Positions 24,525 to 33,845 are shown, numbered from the stretch's first letter. The stretch: 64,000 bases of DNA from Pseudomonas reinekei (GCF_001945365.1 NZ_MSTQ01000011.1:62001-126000); one strand, 5' to 3'. The notes: generated from the sequence alone by a model not told the origin. Numbers and translations are program-made.

Positions 24525-24970
24525 TCTAATAAGCAACCTCCAATTGAAAGCGATCAAGGTTATTTTCAGTCGAAATGTAGTTCTTAATTGGGCACGCCAA
24601 TTAGGTATCAGGCGCTGCCGAAGAGACTGTGGGACAGACTTGGACTGGTCTCGATACTGGATACGATCAATCGGTTTAATCGCGTCAGCCTGAACCGCCG
24701 CATACGGAACCGTATGTGCGGTGGTGTAAGAGGACGGCGGCTGCAAAGCCGCCTCCTACTCGATTTTTTCACGCAGTCCCGTGAGACAAAGCTAACGCAA
24801 TGCCTGAAGGAGTAAGCTTGCTGGCGATGCCCTCGAATGCGTTGCGTTTATCCAGTCCACACGCTTTATCGTTGACGACCGTCGCTGCGATGCGGTGACC
24901 CGACAAGCCAGCTCATGCCAAGGACGGGCCCCACGTTGCCATGCCCCTTTTTTGGGTGAGCAGATCAACT
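24525..24970. other. Intergenic region containing the intron 3' end
   Basis: This 446-base region holds the hairpin at 24586-24602, about 90 bases of unassigned sequence, the domain V/VI structure ending at 24764, and then about 200 bases to the ureC stop without recognisable genes. A 75-codon open frame at 24588-24815 runs across the RNA structure; I do not regard it as a gene. Confidence 0.6.
24691..24764 (+). ncRNA. Group II intron domains V and VI (3' end)
   Basis: Domain V (24694-24725): an 8-bp lower helix ACCGCCGC/GCGGTGGT with one G-T pair, a 2-base GT bulge on the 3' side, a 5-bp upper helix ATACG/CGTAT and a GAAC tetraloop, with a CGC-type catalytic triad. Domain VI (24729-24760): stem GGCGGCT/AGCCGCC with a GCAA loop, extended by AGGA/TCCT, then a bulged A758 (24758) and a two-pair base. 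The segment ends CTCGAT, placing the bulged A seven positions from the 3' end, as expected for the branch point. Spacing and text match group IIC introns. Confidence 0.85.
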
Positions 24971-26671
24971 TCAGAACAGAAAATACCGCTGCGCCATCGG
25001 CAGCACATCCGCCGGCTCACACCACAACAAAATGCCGTCAGCCTTGACCTGATAGGTCTGCGGATCGACGTCGATGTCCGGCAGGTAGTCGTTGTGGATC
25101 AGGTCGGTTTTCTGAACGTCGCGGCAGCCTTTGACCACGGCGATTTTCTTCTTCAAACCCAGCGCTTCGGGCAGGCCGGCTTCCTGCGCCGCCTGGCTAA
25201 TGAAGGTCATGCTGGTGGCGTGCAGCGAGCCACCGTAGCTGGCGAACATCGGGCGGTAGTGCACCGGTTGCGGGGTCGGGATCGAGGCGTTGGCATCGCC
25301 CATCAAACTGGCGGCGATGGCGCCACCCTTGAGGATCAGCGTCGGTTTGACACCGAAGAACGCCGGGCGCCACAGCACCAGATCCGCCCATTTACCCACT
25401 TCCACCGAACCCACTTCATGGCTGATGCCGTGGGTGATCGCCGGGTTGATGGTGTACTTGGCGATGTAGCGTTTGGCGCGGAAGTTGTCGTTGCCTGCGC
25501 CGTCACCGGGTAGCGGGCCGCGCTGTTTTTTCATTTTGTCGGCGGTCTGCCAGGTGCGGGTGATGACTTCGCCGACGCGGCCCATGGCCTGGCTGTCGGA
25601 GCTGATCATCGAGAACGCGCCGAGGTCGTGGAGGATGTCTTCGGCGGCAATCGTTTCGCGACGGATGCGGCTTTCAGCGAAGGCCACGTCTTCGGCAATG
25701 CTGGGGTCCAGGTGGTGGCAGACCATCAGCATGTCGAGGTGTTCGTCGATGGTGTTGCGGGTGAACGGCCGGGTCGGGTTGGTCGAGCTCGGCAGCACGT
25801 TGGCGAAGCCGCAGGCCTTGATGATGTCCGGCGCATGACCGCCCCCGGCACCTTCGGTGTGGTAGGTGTGAATGGTGCGGCCCTTGAAGGCGGCGAGGGT
25901 GGTTTCGACGAAGCCCGATTCGTTGAGGGTGTCGGTGTGGATCGCCACCTGCACATCGTACTCATCGGCAACGCTCAGGCAGTTGTCGATGCTTGCCGGC
26001 GTGGTGCCCCAGTCTTCGTGCAGTTTGAGGCCGATGGCGCCGGCCTTGACCTGTTCGATCAGCGGCTCCGGCAGGCTGGCGTTGCCTTTGCCGGTGAGGC
26101 CAATGTTCATCGGGAAGGCGTCGGCGGCTTGCAGCATGCGCGCCAGGTGCCATGGCCCGGAGGTGCACGTCGTGGCGTTGGTGCCGGTGGCCGGGCCGGT
26201 GCCGCCGCCGATCATGGTGGTGACGCCGCTCATCAGCGCCTCTTCGATCTGCTGCGGGCAAATGAAGTGAATGTGGGTGTCGATGCCGCCGGCGGTGAGG
26301 ATCATGCCTTCACCGGCGATCACTTCGGTGCTGGCGCCGATGGCGAGGGTGACGCCCGGCTGCACGTCCGGATTGCCCGCCTTGCCGATGCCGGCGACAC
26401 GTCCGTCCTTGAGGCCAACGTCAGCTTTGACGATGCCCCAGTGATCGACGATCAGTGCGTTGGTGATCACCGTGTCGACCACTTCGGCGGCCAATAACTG
26501 GCTTTGGCCCTGGCCGTCACGGATGACTTTGCCGCCGCCGAATTTCACTTCTTCGCCGTAGGTGGTGAAGTCCTGTTCCACTTCGATCCACAGTTCGGTG
26601 TCGGCCAGACGGACCTTGTCACCAACGGTGGGGCCGAACATGTCGGCGTAGGCCTGACGGGAAATTTTCAT
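24971..26671 (-). CDS. ureC: Urease alpha subunit UreC
   Basis: The 566-residue catalytic subunit of urease, which hydrolyses urea to ammonia and carbamate in the cytoplasm. The key elements are intact: HIHFICPQQ (nickel histidines), GLKLHEDWG with the lysine that is carbamylated to bridge the nickel ions, HTDTLNE, the HTEGAGGGHAPD loop and the flap MVCHHLDP with the conserved cysteine. Length is standard. It is the last gene of ureDA-pita-(GNAT)-ureBC. A REP element separates it from ureB by about 140 bases, so it may be expressed at a somewhat different level from ureB. The accessory genes ureEFG lie about 23 kb away. Confidence 0.98.
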   Translation of the reverse strand: MKISRQAYADMFGPTVGDKVRLADTELWIEVEQDFTTYGEEVKFGGGKVIRDGQGQSQLLAAEVVDTVITNALIVDHWGIVKADVGLKDGRVAGIGKAGNPDVQPGVTLAIGASTEVIAGEGMILTAGGIDTHIHFICPQQIEEALMSGVTTMIGGGTGPATGTNATTCTSGPWHLARMLQAADAFPMNIGLTGKGNASLPEPLIEQVKAGAIGLKLHEDWGTTPASIDNCLSVADEYDVQVAIHTDTLNESGFVETTLAAFKGRTIHTYHTEGAGGGHAPDIIKACGFANVLPSSTNPTRPFTRNTIDEHLDMLMVCHHLDPSIAEDVAFAESRIRRETIAAEDILHDLGAFSMISSDSQAMGRVGEVITRTWQTADKMKKQRGPLPGDGAGNDNFRAKRYIAKYTINPAITHGISHEVGSVEVGKWADLVLWRPAFFGVKPTLILKGGAIAASLMGDANASIPTPQPVHYRPMFASYGGSLHATSMTFISQAAQEAGLPEALGLKKKIAVVKGCRDVQKTDLIHNDYLPDIDVDPQTYQVKADGILLWCEPADVLPMAQRYFLF

Positions 26672-26721
26672 TCGTTTGCCTTGAGATTCAATTGAATTTG
26701 AAATCGTTCGCTGCGCTCACT

Positions 26722-26785
26722 TTCGCGAGCAGGCTCGCTCCCACAGTTGATTGCATTCCCCTGTGGGAGCGAGCCTGCTCGCGAA
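26722..26785. repeat. REP inverted repeat between ureB and ureC
   Basis: A perfect 25-bp inverted repeat (TTCGCGAGCAGGCTCGCTCC onward) has a 14-base loop. It is the same REP family as 1541-1627, 33846-33935 and 39793-39836. It lies inside the urease operon and could stabilise upstream mRNA or attenuate ureC. Confidence 0.9.
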
Positions 26786-26810
26786 GGGGCCGAAACAGAC
26801 ACCGCCTTAA

Positions 26811-27116
26811 TCAGAGATTCCCCATGATCCGCCCGGCAAACCCGAACACCCGGCGATGCCCGGCCAGGTCGACCAACTCGACTTCCCGACTCTGCCCCGG
26901 CTCGAAGCGTACGGCGGTGCCGGCAGGAATGTTCAGACGCATGCCGCGGCTGGCGGCGCGGTCGAAGTTCAGGGCGTCATTGGTTTCGAAAAAGTGGTAG
27001 TGCGAACCGACCTGGATCGGCCGGTCACCGCTGTTGGCCACCGTCAGGCTGATCGTGCGGCGGCCGACGTTGAGTTCGATGTCGCCGGGCTGGATCTGGT
27101 ATTCACCGGGAATCAT
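26811..27116 (-). CDS. ureB: Urease beta subunit UreB
   Basis: The 101-residue beta subunit of the three-subunit urease (UreABC)3. The start MIPGEYQIQPGDIELN and the segment VGSHYHFFETNDALNFDRAA are diagnostic. The true ATG is at 27116; a longer open frame reading through from 27458 overlaps the upstream acetyltransferase out of frame and is spurious. The start overlaps the GNAT gene's stop codon by one base (TGATG), so the two are translationally coupled. Confidence 0.97.
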   Translation of the reverse strand: MIPGEYQIQPGDIELNVGRRTISLTVANSGDRPIQVGSHYHFFETNDALNFDRAASRGMRLNIPAGTAVRFEPGQSREVELVDLAGHRRVFGFAGRIMGNL

Positions 27117-27649
27117 CAATGGGCTCCTTGGAGAATCTTGTAGAAGAGGGCAGTGGGCTTGTAGCGGCCACTCGGATCGCAGGCGTAGTCGGGAATTTCC
27201 CCGGCGCGGGTGTAGCCCAGGGCTTTGTAGAAATCTTCGGCGGGCGAGCCGGCCTCCGTGTCGAGGAAGAGCATGCCGCGCTTGTGTTGCAGGGCGGCCT
27301 GTTCCAGCGCACTCATCAACTGTTGGCCAAGACCACGACGCCGGGCATGCTCGCGCACCAGCAGTTTCTGCACTTCGGCGCGGTTCAAGCCGTTGGCCTT
27401 GCGGCACAGGGCCAATTGCACGCTGGCTTGCACCTGTTCGTCCTTGACCACCACCCACAGCAACACATTGCCCTTGATCAGATTGTCCTGGACCTCATCG
27501 AAATAGGCGTGGGCCTGCGTCGCATCGAGATCGGCCATGAAGCCGACACTGGCGCCATAGCCGACGGCATCGAGCAGCAGATCAATCAGGCCCTGACGGT
27601 AGTGCGCGAAGCTTTCTACGTTGACGCGTCGCAGTTGGGCGGGGTTCAT
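27116..27649 (-). CDS. GNAT-family N-acetyltransferase inside the urease operon
   Basis: A 177-residue acetyl-CoA-dependent acyltransferase. The GNAT core is visible: LLWVVVKDEQVQASVQLALC (central beta-strands), KLLVREHARRRGLGQQLMSA with the acetyl-CoA loop RRRGLGQ, then LFLDTEAGSPAEDFYKALGY. The substrate is unknown. It lies between pita and ureB, with six bases to pita and a one-base overlap with ureB, so it is cotranscribed with urease. I have no evidence that it affects urease directly; the tight coupling may simply reflect operon history. Confidence 0.88.
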   Translation of the reverse strand: MNPAQLRRVNVESFAHYRQGLIDLLLDAVGYGASVGFMADLDATQAHAYFDEVQDNLIKGNVLLWVVVKDEQVQASVQLALCRKANGLNRAEVQKLLVREHARRRGLGQQLMSALEQAALQHKRGMLFLDTEAGSPAEDFYKALGYTRAGEIPDYACDPSGRYKPTALFYKILQGAH

Positions 27650-27655
27650 GGGCGA

Positions 27656-28189
27656 TCACTCCTTGTTGTCGGCAGGTGGCTGTGCGCCAGGATTGAGGGT
27701 CAGTTGCATAAAGGTCAGGTCCAGCCAGCGACCGAACTTGGTGCCCACCTGTGGCATCTGCCCGGTGGTGATGAAACCGATGCGCTCATGCAGGCGAATC
27801 GAGGCGGCGTTGCCACTTTCGATGGCCGCGACCATGACGTGTTTGCCACAGCGTCTGGCGCGCTCGACCAGCACGGTCATCAGCTTTGGCCCCAGGCCAT
27901 TGCCGCGTTGATCGCTGCGCACGTACACCGAATGCTCGACGGTGTGGCGGAAGCCGTCGAACGGACGCCAGTCGCCGAACGAGGCGTAACCCAGCACGGT
28001 GTTGTCTGCGTCGACGGCCACCAGGATCGGATAACCCTGGGATTGCCGGGCGCTGAACCAGGCCTGGCGATTACCGAGGTCCACGGCCTGCTCGTTCCAG
28101 ATCGCCGTGGTGTTGAGCACGGCGTCGTTGTAAATGTCGCGGATCGCCGGCAGGTCGGCATGCACCGCATCGCGGATGGAGTAAGTCAT
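27656..28189 (-). CDS. pita: Phosphinothricin / methionine-sulfoximine type acetyltransferase (PitA/MddA)
   Basis: A 177-residue GNAT enzyme. The hallmarks of the phosphinothricin acetyltransferase group are present: IRDIYNDAVLNTTAIWNE near the N-terminus, GYASFGDWRPFDGFRHTVEH, the acetyl-CoA loop DQRGNGLGPKLM and the C-terminal GRWLDLTFMQ. PAO1 carries such a gene at the same place between ureA and ureB, where it detoxifies methionine sulfoximine and related compounds. These inhibit glutamine synthetase, so its position in a nitrogen-assimilation operon is logical. It sits nine bases after ureA. Confidence 0.85.
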   Translation of the reverse strand: MTYSIRDAVHADLPAIRDIYNDAVLNTTAIWNEQAVDLGNRQAWFSARQSQGYPILVAVDADNTVLGYASFGDWRPFDGFRHTVEHSVYVRSDQRGNGLGPKLMTVLVERARRCGKHVMVAAIESGNAASIRLHERIGFITTGQMPQVGTKFGRWLDLTFMQLTLNPGAQPPADNKE

Positions 28190-28198
28190 GGGGTGACC

Positions 28199-28501
28199 TC
28201 AGGCGATCGGTTGGTGGACGGTGACCAGTTTGGTGCCGTCAGGAAACGTCGCTTCTACCTGGATCTCCGGAATCATTTCCGGGATGCCGTCCATCACTTG
28301 TTCACGGCTGAGCAGGGTGGTGCCGAAGTGCATCAGTTCGGCCACGGTCTGCCCATCGCGAGCGCCTTCGAGCAGCGCTGCGGAAATGTAGGCCATGGCC
28401 TCCGGGTAATTGAGTTTCACACCGCGAGCCAAACGCCGCTCGGCGACGAGGCCGGCGGTGAAGATCAGCAGCTTGTCTTTTTCGCGTGGGGTCAGGTCCA
28501 T
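28199..28501 (-). CDS. ureA: Urease gamma subunit UreA
   Basis: The 100-residue gamma subunit of urease. The N-terminus MDLTPREKDKLLIFTAGLVA and the segment GVKLNYPEAMAYISAALLEG are unmistakable, and the protein ends TVHQPIA as usual. It is the first structural subunit gene after ureD, with a 129-base gap holding a degenerate REP-like element (28551-28623). pita follows after nine bases. Confidence 0.97.
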   Translation of the reverse strand: MDLTPREKDKLLIFTAGLVAERRLARGVKLNYPEAMAYISAALLEGARDGQTVAELMHFGTTLLSREQVMDGIPEMIPEIQVEATFPDGTKLVTVHQPIA

Positions 28502-28550
28502 GGGTGCAATCCATCAGGGCAGATTAAAAAGTATTCGGGTATATGAACAC

Positions 28551-28623
28551 GCCCCCTGTGGAACTGGCTTGCGGGACCTCAAGGCCGCCAAAAGCATCGC
28601 TGGCATGCCAGCTCCCACAGGGA
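28551..28623. repeat. Degenerate REP-like inverted repeat
   Basis: CCCTGTGG with CTGGCTTGC is mirrored by GCATGCCAGCTCCCACAGGG in the ureD-ureA gap. The arms are imperfect, and the family differs from the GAGCCTGCTCGC type. Confidence 0.6.
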
Positions 28624-28630
28624 TCGGTGT

Positions 28631-29470
28631 TCAGGTGTTCCATATTCTGGGTGGGACGGCTTCGCGACCGAGTAACGCCGGGCGAAGCAATCGCCACAAA
28701 TCTATCAGCCAGCCTCGCGCCAACAGCGCTTCGCTGGCCAGGCACCGGGCGACCAACAGCCCCGGCAATTGCGTCAGATCCCCGCGCACGGCATGGGGCA
28801 ACGAGCGACAGCGTTCCAGCAAGTCATTATCGATTTCCCCGGTCACCAGCAAGGTGGCAAACACCGGTTGCCCATCCAGCCCAATCGGCGAGTCGAGCAA
28901 ACCGTCAGCCCCGACAATGCGCTGGCGTTCGTGCCAGAGCAACTGGCCATCGCGGTGGATATCCAGTTGCGCCTGAAAATACCCCAGGTCAAAGCGCTCG
29001 CCACTGGCCGGTCGGCCCAGGGCCACGACGTCCCAATAGAACAAGCGGGCATCGCCTTCAAGGTCGATAGCGGTGCTGAGTTCGGCCTGCGCCGCACTGA
29101 AAATGATCGTCTCCTGGGGCAGCCATTCCAGTGTCGCACCGGTCGCCACCTGCAATTTCAATTGCTGATAAGCGGGGCCGGCGGCGCGATACCACTTGGC
29201 GGCGCCGGGGCTGGTGATCTGCGCCCAGGCGTCGGTGCCGACGCTGGCCGATATGTTCAGCCGATCACCGCCGGCAATCCCGCCTGGCGGGTGGACGATG
29301 ATGTGCTGGCAGACCTCAGGCCCTTCGGCATACAGGTGCTTTTGCACCCGCAGCGGACCTTTGTGCCGACGCTGGACCGGGCGAGTGGTGTTGTCGAATC
29401 GGGCGTAGCCCAGTTCCAGTTCGGCATGCCAACTGGGGGTAAACAAAACGCCGGATGCAGGAAGAGTCAT
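28631..29470 (-). CDS. ureD: Urease accessory protein UreD (UreH)
   Basis: The 279-residue scaffold that binds apo-urease and recruits UreF and UreG for nickel insertion. Diagnostic text includes HIIVHPPGGIAGGDRLNISA, ITSPGAAKWYRA and LEWLPQETIIFSAA. The ATG at 29470 lies about 35 bases downstream of the -12 element of a sigma-54 promoter (29505-29520), so this is the first gene of the structural urease operon and transcription is nitrogen-regulated. Confidence 0.96.
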   Translation of the reverse strand: MTLPASGVLFTPSWHAELELGYARFDNTTRPVQRRHKGPLRVQKHLYAEGPEVCQHIIVHPPGGIAGGDRLNISASVGTDAWAQITSPGAAKWYRAAGPAYQQLKLQVATGATLEWLPQETIIFSAAQAELSTAIDLEGDARLFYWDVVALGRPASGERFDLGYFQAQLDIHRDGQLLWHERQRIVGADGLLDSPIGLDGQPVFATLLVTGEIDNDLLERCRSLPHAVRGDLTQLPGLLVARCLASEALLARGWLIDLWRLLRPALLGREAVPPRIWNT

Positions 29471-29504
29471 GTTCAGTGCTTATCGAGGGGGGCCTCAGGA
29501 GGGT

Positions 29505-29520
29505 TGCAAAGGCTGTGCCG
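29505..29520 (-). promoter_or_regulatory. Sigma-54 promoter of the ureD operon
   Basis: Read on the minus strand: CGGCACAGCCTTTGCA. It has GGCAC at -24 and TTGCA at -12 with standard spacing, matching the TGGCAC-N5-TTGCA consensus. GCACCA (29562-29567) and TGGTGC (29603-29608) half-sites lie upstream, similar to NtrC half-sites but with unusual spacing. The urtA promoter has nearly the same core. Confidence 0.82.
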
Positions 29521-29632
29521 CGGGGAATCACCGACAGCGGGGGACCAGGCGCCACCGACGCGCACCAGTTGAGGGCGCGACGTGGACGGCGGTGCGACAA
29601 ATTGGTGCCTGGAGCTCGCCGAGGAGAAAGAC

Positions 29633-30331
29633 TCAGATCGTGACCAGCCCGCGCACCCCCTCGGCTTCCATGTTCTCGCCGCGCCCCTGTTGCACGATTT
29701 CGCCCCGTGACATCACCAGGTACTGATCAGCCAGTTCGGCAGCGAAATCGTAGAACTGTTCCACCAGCAGAATCGCCATGTCACCACGGGCGGCGAGTTT
29801 TTTGATGACCGCGCCGATCTCCTTGATCACCGAGGGCTGGATGCCTTCTGTGGGCTCGTCGAGGATCAGCAGGCGAGGGCGGCTGGCCAGTGCGCGACCG
29901 ATCGCCAGCTGCTGTTGCTGACCGCCGGACAAGTCACCCCCTCGGCGTTGCTTCATTTGCAGCAGCACCGGGAACAGCTCGTAGATGAACGCCGGGACTT
30001 CTTTCGCCTCGCTGCCGGGAAAGCGCGAGAGGCCCATCAGCAGGTTTTCTTCCACGGTCAGGCGGCCGAAAATTTCCCGGCCTTGGGGCACATAGGCGAT
30101 GCCGGCGTGCACGCGCTGGTGTGGCTTGAAAGCGGTGATGGCTTTGCCTTCCCAATTGACCGCGCCTTCCTTGGCTGGCAGCAGCCCCATCAGGCATTTG
30201 AGCAAGGTGGTCTTGCCCACGCCGTTACGCCCGAGCAGGCAGGTGACTTCACCGACCTTCACATCGAACGTCAGGCCGCGCAGGATGTGGCTTCCGCCGT
30301 AGTATTGGTGCAGTTTTTCGACTTGCAGCAT
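29633..30331 (-). CDS. urtE: Urea ABC transporter ATP-binding subunit UrtE
   Basis: A 232-residue LivF-type ATPase. It has Walker A GRNGVGKTT, signature LSGGQQQQLAIGRAL and Walker B LLILDEPTEGIQPSV. I chose the ATG at 30331 (MLQVEKLHQYYGG), the usual start for UrtE; an upstream ATG at 30355 adds eight residues. With UrtD it energises urea import through UrtB/UrtC. It is the last gene of urtABCDE, 160 bases upstream of ureD on the same strand, though ureD has its own sigma-54 promoter. Confidence 0.95.
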   Translation of the reverse strand: MLQVEKLHQYYGGSHILRGLTFDVKVGEVTCLLGRNGVGKTTLLKCLMGLLPAKEGAVNWEGKAITAFKPHQRVHAGIAYVPQGREIFGRLTVEENLLMGLSRFPGSEAKEVPAFIYELFPVLLQMKQRRGGDLSGGQQQQLAIGRALASRPRLLILDEPTEGIQPSVIKEIGAVIKKLAARGDMAILLVEQFYDFAAELADQYLVMSRGEIVQQGRGENMEAEGVRGLVTI

Positions 30332-30373
30332 GTTCAAATTCCCTCTGTTGCACACAGGTTTGTATTTGCAGGA

Positions 30374-31239
<866 letters not shown>

Positions 31240-31243
<4 letters not shown>

Positions 31244-32319
31244 TGTTCACCTCTTTTCTTCAGCAAGCCGATCACACCCTTGGGCAGGTACAAGGTCACG
31301 ACGATGAACAGCGCGCCTAGGAAGAACAGCCAATACTCGGGGAACGCCACGGTGAACCAGCTCTTCATGCCGTTGACCACACCGGCGCCGAGCAATGGGC
31401 CGATCAGTGTGCCGCGACCGCCCAGCGCCACCCAGACTGCCGCTTCGATGGAGTTGGTCGGCGACATTTCGCTCGGGTTGATGATGCCGACTTGCGGCAC
31501 GTACAACGCACCGGCCAAGCCGCATAGCACTGCGCTCAACACCCACACAAACAGCTTGAAACCGCGCGGATCGTAGCCGCAGAACATCAAGCGGTTTTCC
31601 GCATCGCGCAGTGCGGTCAGCACCCGGCCAAACTTGCTTTGCGCCAGACGCCAGCCGATAAACAGACTCGCCACCAGCAACAGCACCGTGGCGAAAAACA
31701 GCACCGCGCGGGTGCCCGGTTCGGTAATGCCGAAGCCGAGAATCGTGCGGAAATTGGTAAAGCCGTTGTTGCCGCCGAAGCCGGTTTCGTTGCGGAAAAA
31801 CAGGAGCATGCCGGCGAAGGTCAGGGCCTGGGTCATGATCGAGAAATACACGCCTTTGATCCGCGAACGGAAGGCGAAGAAGCCGAACACCAACGCCAGC
31901 AACCCCGGCGCCAATACCACCAGACACAAGGTCCAGAGGAAGCTGCTGGTGCCGGTCCAGAACCACGGCAGCTCGGTCCACGACAGGAACGTCATGAATG
32001 CCGGCAAACCATCGCCCGCGGCCTGGCGCATCAGGTACATGCCCATCGCATAACCACCGAGGGCGAAGAACAGACCATGACCGAGGGACAGTAGCCCGGC
32101 ATAACCCCAGACCAGATCCAGCGCCAGGGCAACGATGGCGTAGCAAAGAATCTTGCCCACCAGCGTCAGGGTGTAGGCGGACACATGCAGTGTGCTGTCC
32201 GCCGGTAACAGTGACAGCAGCGGCAGCGCCAACAGCAGGACAAGGATCACGGCACCGATAGCCATTGAAACTTTCGGGCCGGCTTTCTGTGTAGCGGTAA
32301 CGAGCAGGGGCTGGTTCAT
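31240..32319 (-). CDS. urtC: Urea ABC transporter permease UrtC
   Basis: A 359-residue LivM-type inner-membrane permease with about ten hydrophobic helices. Recognisable stretches are DLVWGYAGLLSLGHGLFFAL, FGGNNGFTNF and the family-typical GRGTLIGPLLGAGVVNGMKS. It pairs with UrtB to form the urea channel. The start overlaps the urtB stop by one base, and the stop overlaps urtD by four, which gives tight operon coupling. Confidence 0.95.
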
Positions 32320-33821
32320 CAGTCGATCACCCGTCCTTTGAGCGCGAAGAGGCCTTGCGGACGTTTCTGGATGAACAGAATGATCAGCGCGAGGATGAGG
32401 ATCTTGCCGAGCACGGCACCGATTTGCGGCTCGAGAATCTTGTTGGCGATCCCGAGGCCGAACGCGGCGAACACGCTACCGGCCAGTTGCCCGACACCGC
32501 CGAGCACCACCACCAGGAACGAGTCGATGATGTAGCTCTGGCCGAGGTCCGGGCCGACGTTGCCGATCTGGCTCAAGGCCACGCCGCCAAGGCCGGCGAT
32601 GCCCGAGCCAAGGCCAAAGGCGAGCATGTCCACGCGTCCGGTGGGTACGCCGCAGCAGGCAGCCATGTTGCGGTTCTGGGTGACGGCGCGCACGTTCAGG
32701 CCCAGGCGCGTTTTGTTCAGCAGCAGCCAGGTCAGCACCACCACAAACAAGGCGAAGGCGATGATGACGATGCGGTTGTACGGCAGCACCAGATTGGGCA
32801 GCACTTGAATCCCGCCCGATAACCACGCGGGGTTGGCCACTTCGACGTTCTGTGCGCCGAACACCAGTCGCACCAGTTGAATCAGCATCAGGCTGATGCC
32901 CCAGGTGGCAAGCAGGGTTTCCAGCGGACGGCCATAGAGGTGGCGAATCACCGTGCGCTCCAGCGCCATGCCGATGGCGGCGGTGACAAAAAATGCCACT
33001 GGCAGTGCGATCAGTGGATAGAACTCAATGGCCTGCGGCGCGTAGCGCTGAAACATCAACTGCACGACATAGGTCGAGTAGGCACCGAGCATCAGCATCT
33101 CGCCGTGGGCCATGTTGATCACGCCGAGCAGGCCGAAAGTGATCGCCAGGCCCAGTGCCGCGAGCAGCAGAATCGAACCCAGGGACATGCCGCTGAAGGC
33201 CTGGCCCAAGAGCTCGCCGACCAGCAGTTTGCGTTTGACTTGTGCGAGGCTGGTTTCGGCCGCAGTCCGTACAGCGGCATCGGCTTCGACACCAGGATCG
33301 AGCAAGCCTTCGAGACGGGTGCGGGCCAGCGGATCGCCGGTTTCACCGAGCAGGCGAACGGCAGCGAGGCGCACGGCCGGGGCGCTGTCGACCAATTGCA
33401 GGTTGGCCAGGGCAAGGCTCAGGGCGCTGTGGACGCCTTCGTCCTTTTCGCCCGCCAGTTGCTGGTCGAGAAATTTCAACTGTGCCGGTTTGGCACTTTT
33501 CTGTAGTTGCTGTGCAGCGGCCAGACGCAGCTTGGCATCGGCGGCGAGCAGTTGGTGGCTGGCGAGGGCGGTGTCGATCAAACCCCGCAAGCGGTTGTTC
33601 AGGCGCAAGGTTTTCGGCTGGCCGTCGACGGTCAATTCGCCTTGTTGCAGGGCGTTGATCAGTTCGACGCGGGCCGGATCGGGCTGCGCGGCCCAGGCTT
33701 CCAGCAGCTTGGCTTGCTGCACGGGATTGGCGGCGACGAAGTCTTCGGCGTCGCCGGCGTGAGAGGCCATTGGCAACAAGAGTGCGATAGCCAGAAAAAG
33801 TCGGTAAAGGGCAGTTGGCAT
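32319..33821 (-). CDS. urtB: Urea ABC transporter permease UrtB
   Basis: Encodes about 500 aa. As in other UrtB proteins, a signal-peptide-like start (ALYRLFLAIALLLPMASHA) and an extra N-terminal alpha-helical periplasmic region (to about residue 200) precede the LivH-type permease domain (LGLAITFGLLGVINMAHGEM, and GIAGLGGVALSQIGNVGPDL). I prefer the ATG at 33821 (MPTALYRLF) over 33845, since the REP element begins directly upstream. It forms the membrane channel with UrtC. A REP doublet lies between urtA and urtB. Confidence 0.93.
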   Translation of the reverse strand: MPTALYRLFLAIALLLPMASHAGDAEDFVAANPVQQAKLLEAWAAQPDPARVELINALQQGELTVDGQPKTLRLNNRLRGLIDTALASHQLLAADAKLRLAAAQQLQKSAKPAQLKFLDQQLAGEKDEGVHSALSLALANLQLVDSAPAVRLAAVRLLGETGDPLARTRLEGLLDPGVEADAAVRTAAETSLAQVKRKLLVGELLGQAFSGMSLGSILLLAALGLAITFGLLGVINMAHGEMLMLGAYSTYVVQLMFQRYAPQAIEFYPLIALPVAFFVTAAIGMALERTVIRHLYGRPLETLLATWGISLMLIQLVRLVFGAQNVEVANPAWLSGGIQVLPNLVLPYNRIVIIAFALFVVVLTWLLLNKTRLGLNVRAVTQNRNMAACCGVPTGRVDMLAFGLGSGIAGLGGVALSQIGNVGPDLGQSYIIDSFLVVVLGGVGQLAGSVFAAFGLGIANKILEPQIGAVLGKILILALIILFIQKRPQGLFALKGRVID

Positions 33822-33845
33822 AGAGAGTCGCCTTGACACGGACAT

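Larger units (their letters stand above)
21987..24764 (+). mobile_element. Group IIC intron-like element carrying a PAAR effector-immunity cassette
   Basis: The left end (21987-22115) resembles the 5' domain I start of group IIC introns. The right end (24691-24764) is a domain V plus domain VI pair. Between them are three plus-strand genes (22244-24524) coupled by overlaps, and no reverse transcriptase/maturase. The remainder of domain I and domains II-III are not recognisable. The element sits a few bases downstream of the DUF6124 terminator, the kind of target group IIC introns use. I infer either a non-autonomous derivative that moves with a maturase supplied elsewhere, or a relic whose interior was replaced. 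The effector's C-terminus and the immunity gene are visibly more AT-rich than the neighbours, which suggests transfer. Confidence 0.7.

Noticed and set aside
15900..24764. A complete T6SS or T3SS locus around the effectors
   Set aside because: No VgrG, Hcp, sheath, baseplate or secretin genes are present; only effector-type genes occur.
24588..24815. A 75-codon plus-strand open frame downstream of the immunity gene
   Set aside because: It runs straight across domains V and VI of the intron structure, has no ribosome site and its composition follows the RNA stems.
25628..26497. Long plus-strand open frame (289 codons) opposite ureC
   Set aside because: Antisense shadow of a highly conserved gene in GC-rich DNA; no similarity to any family.
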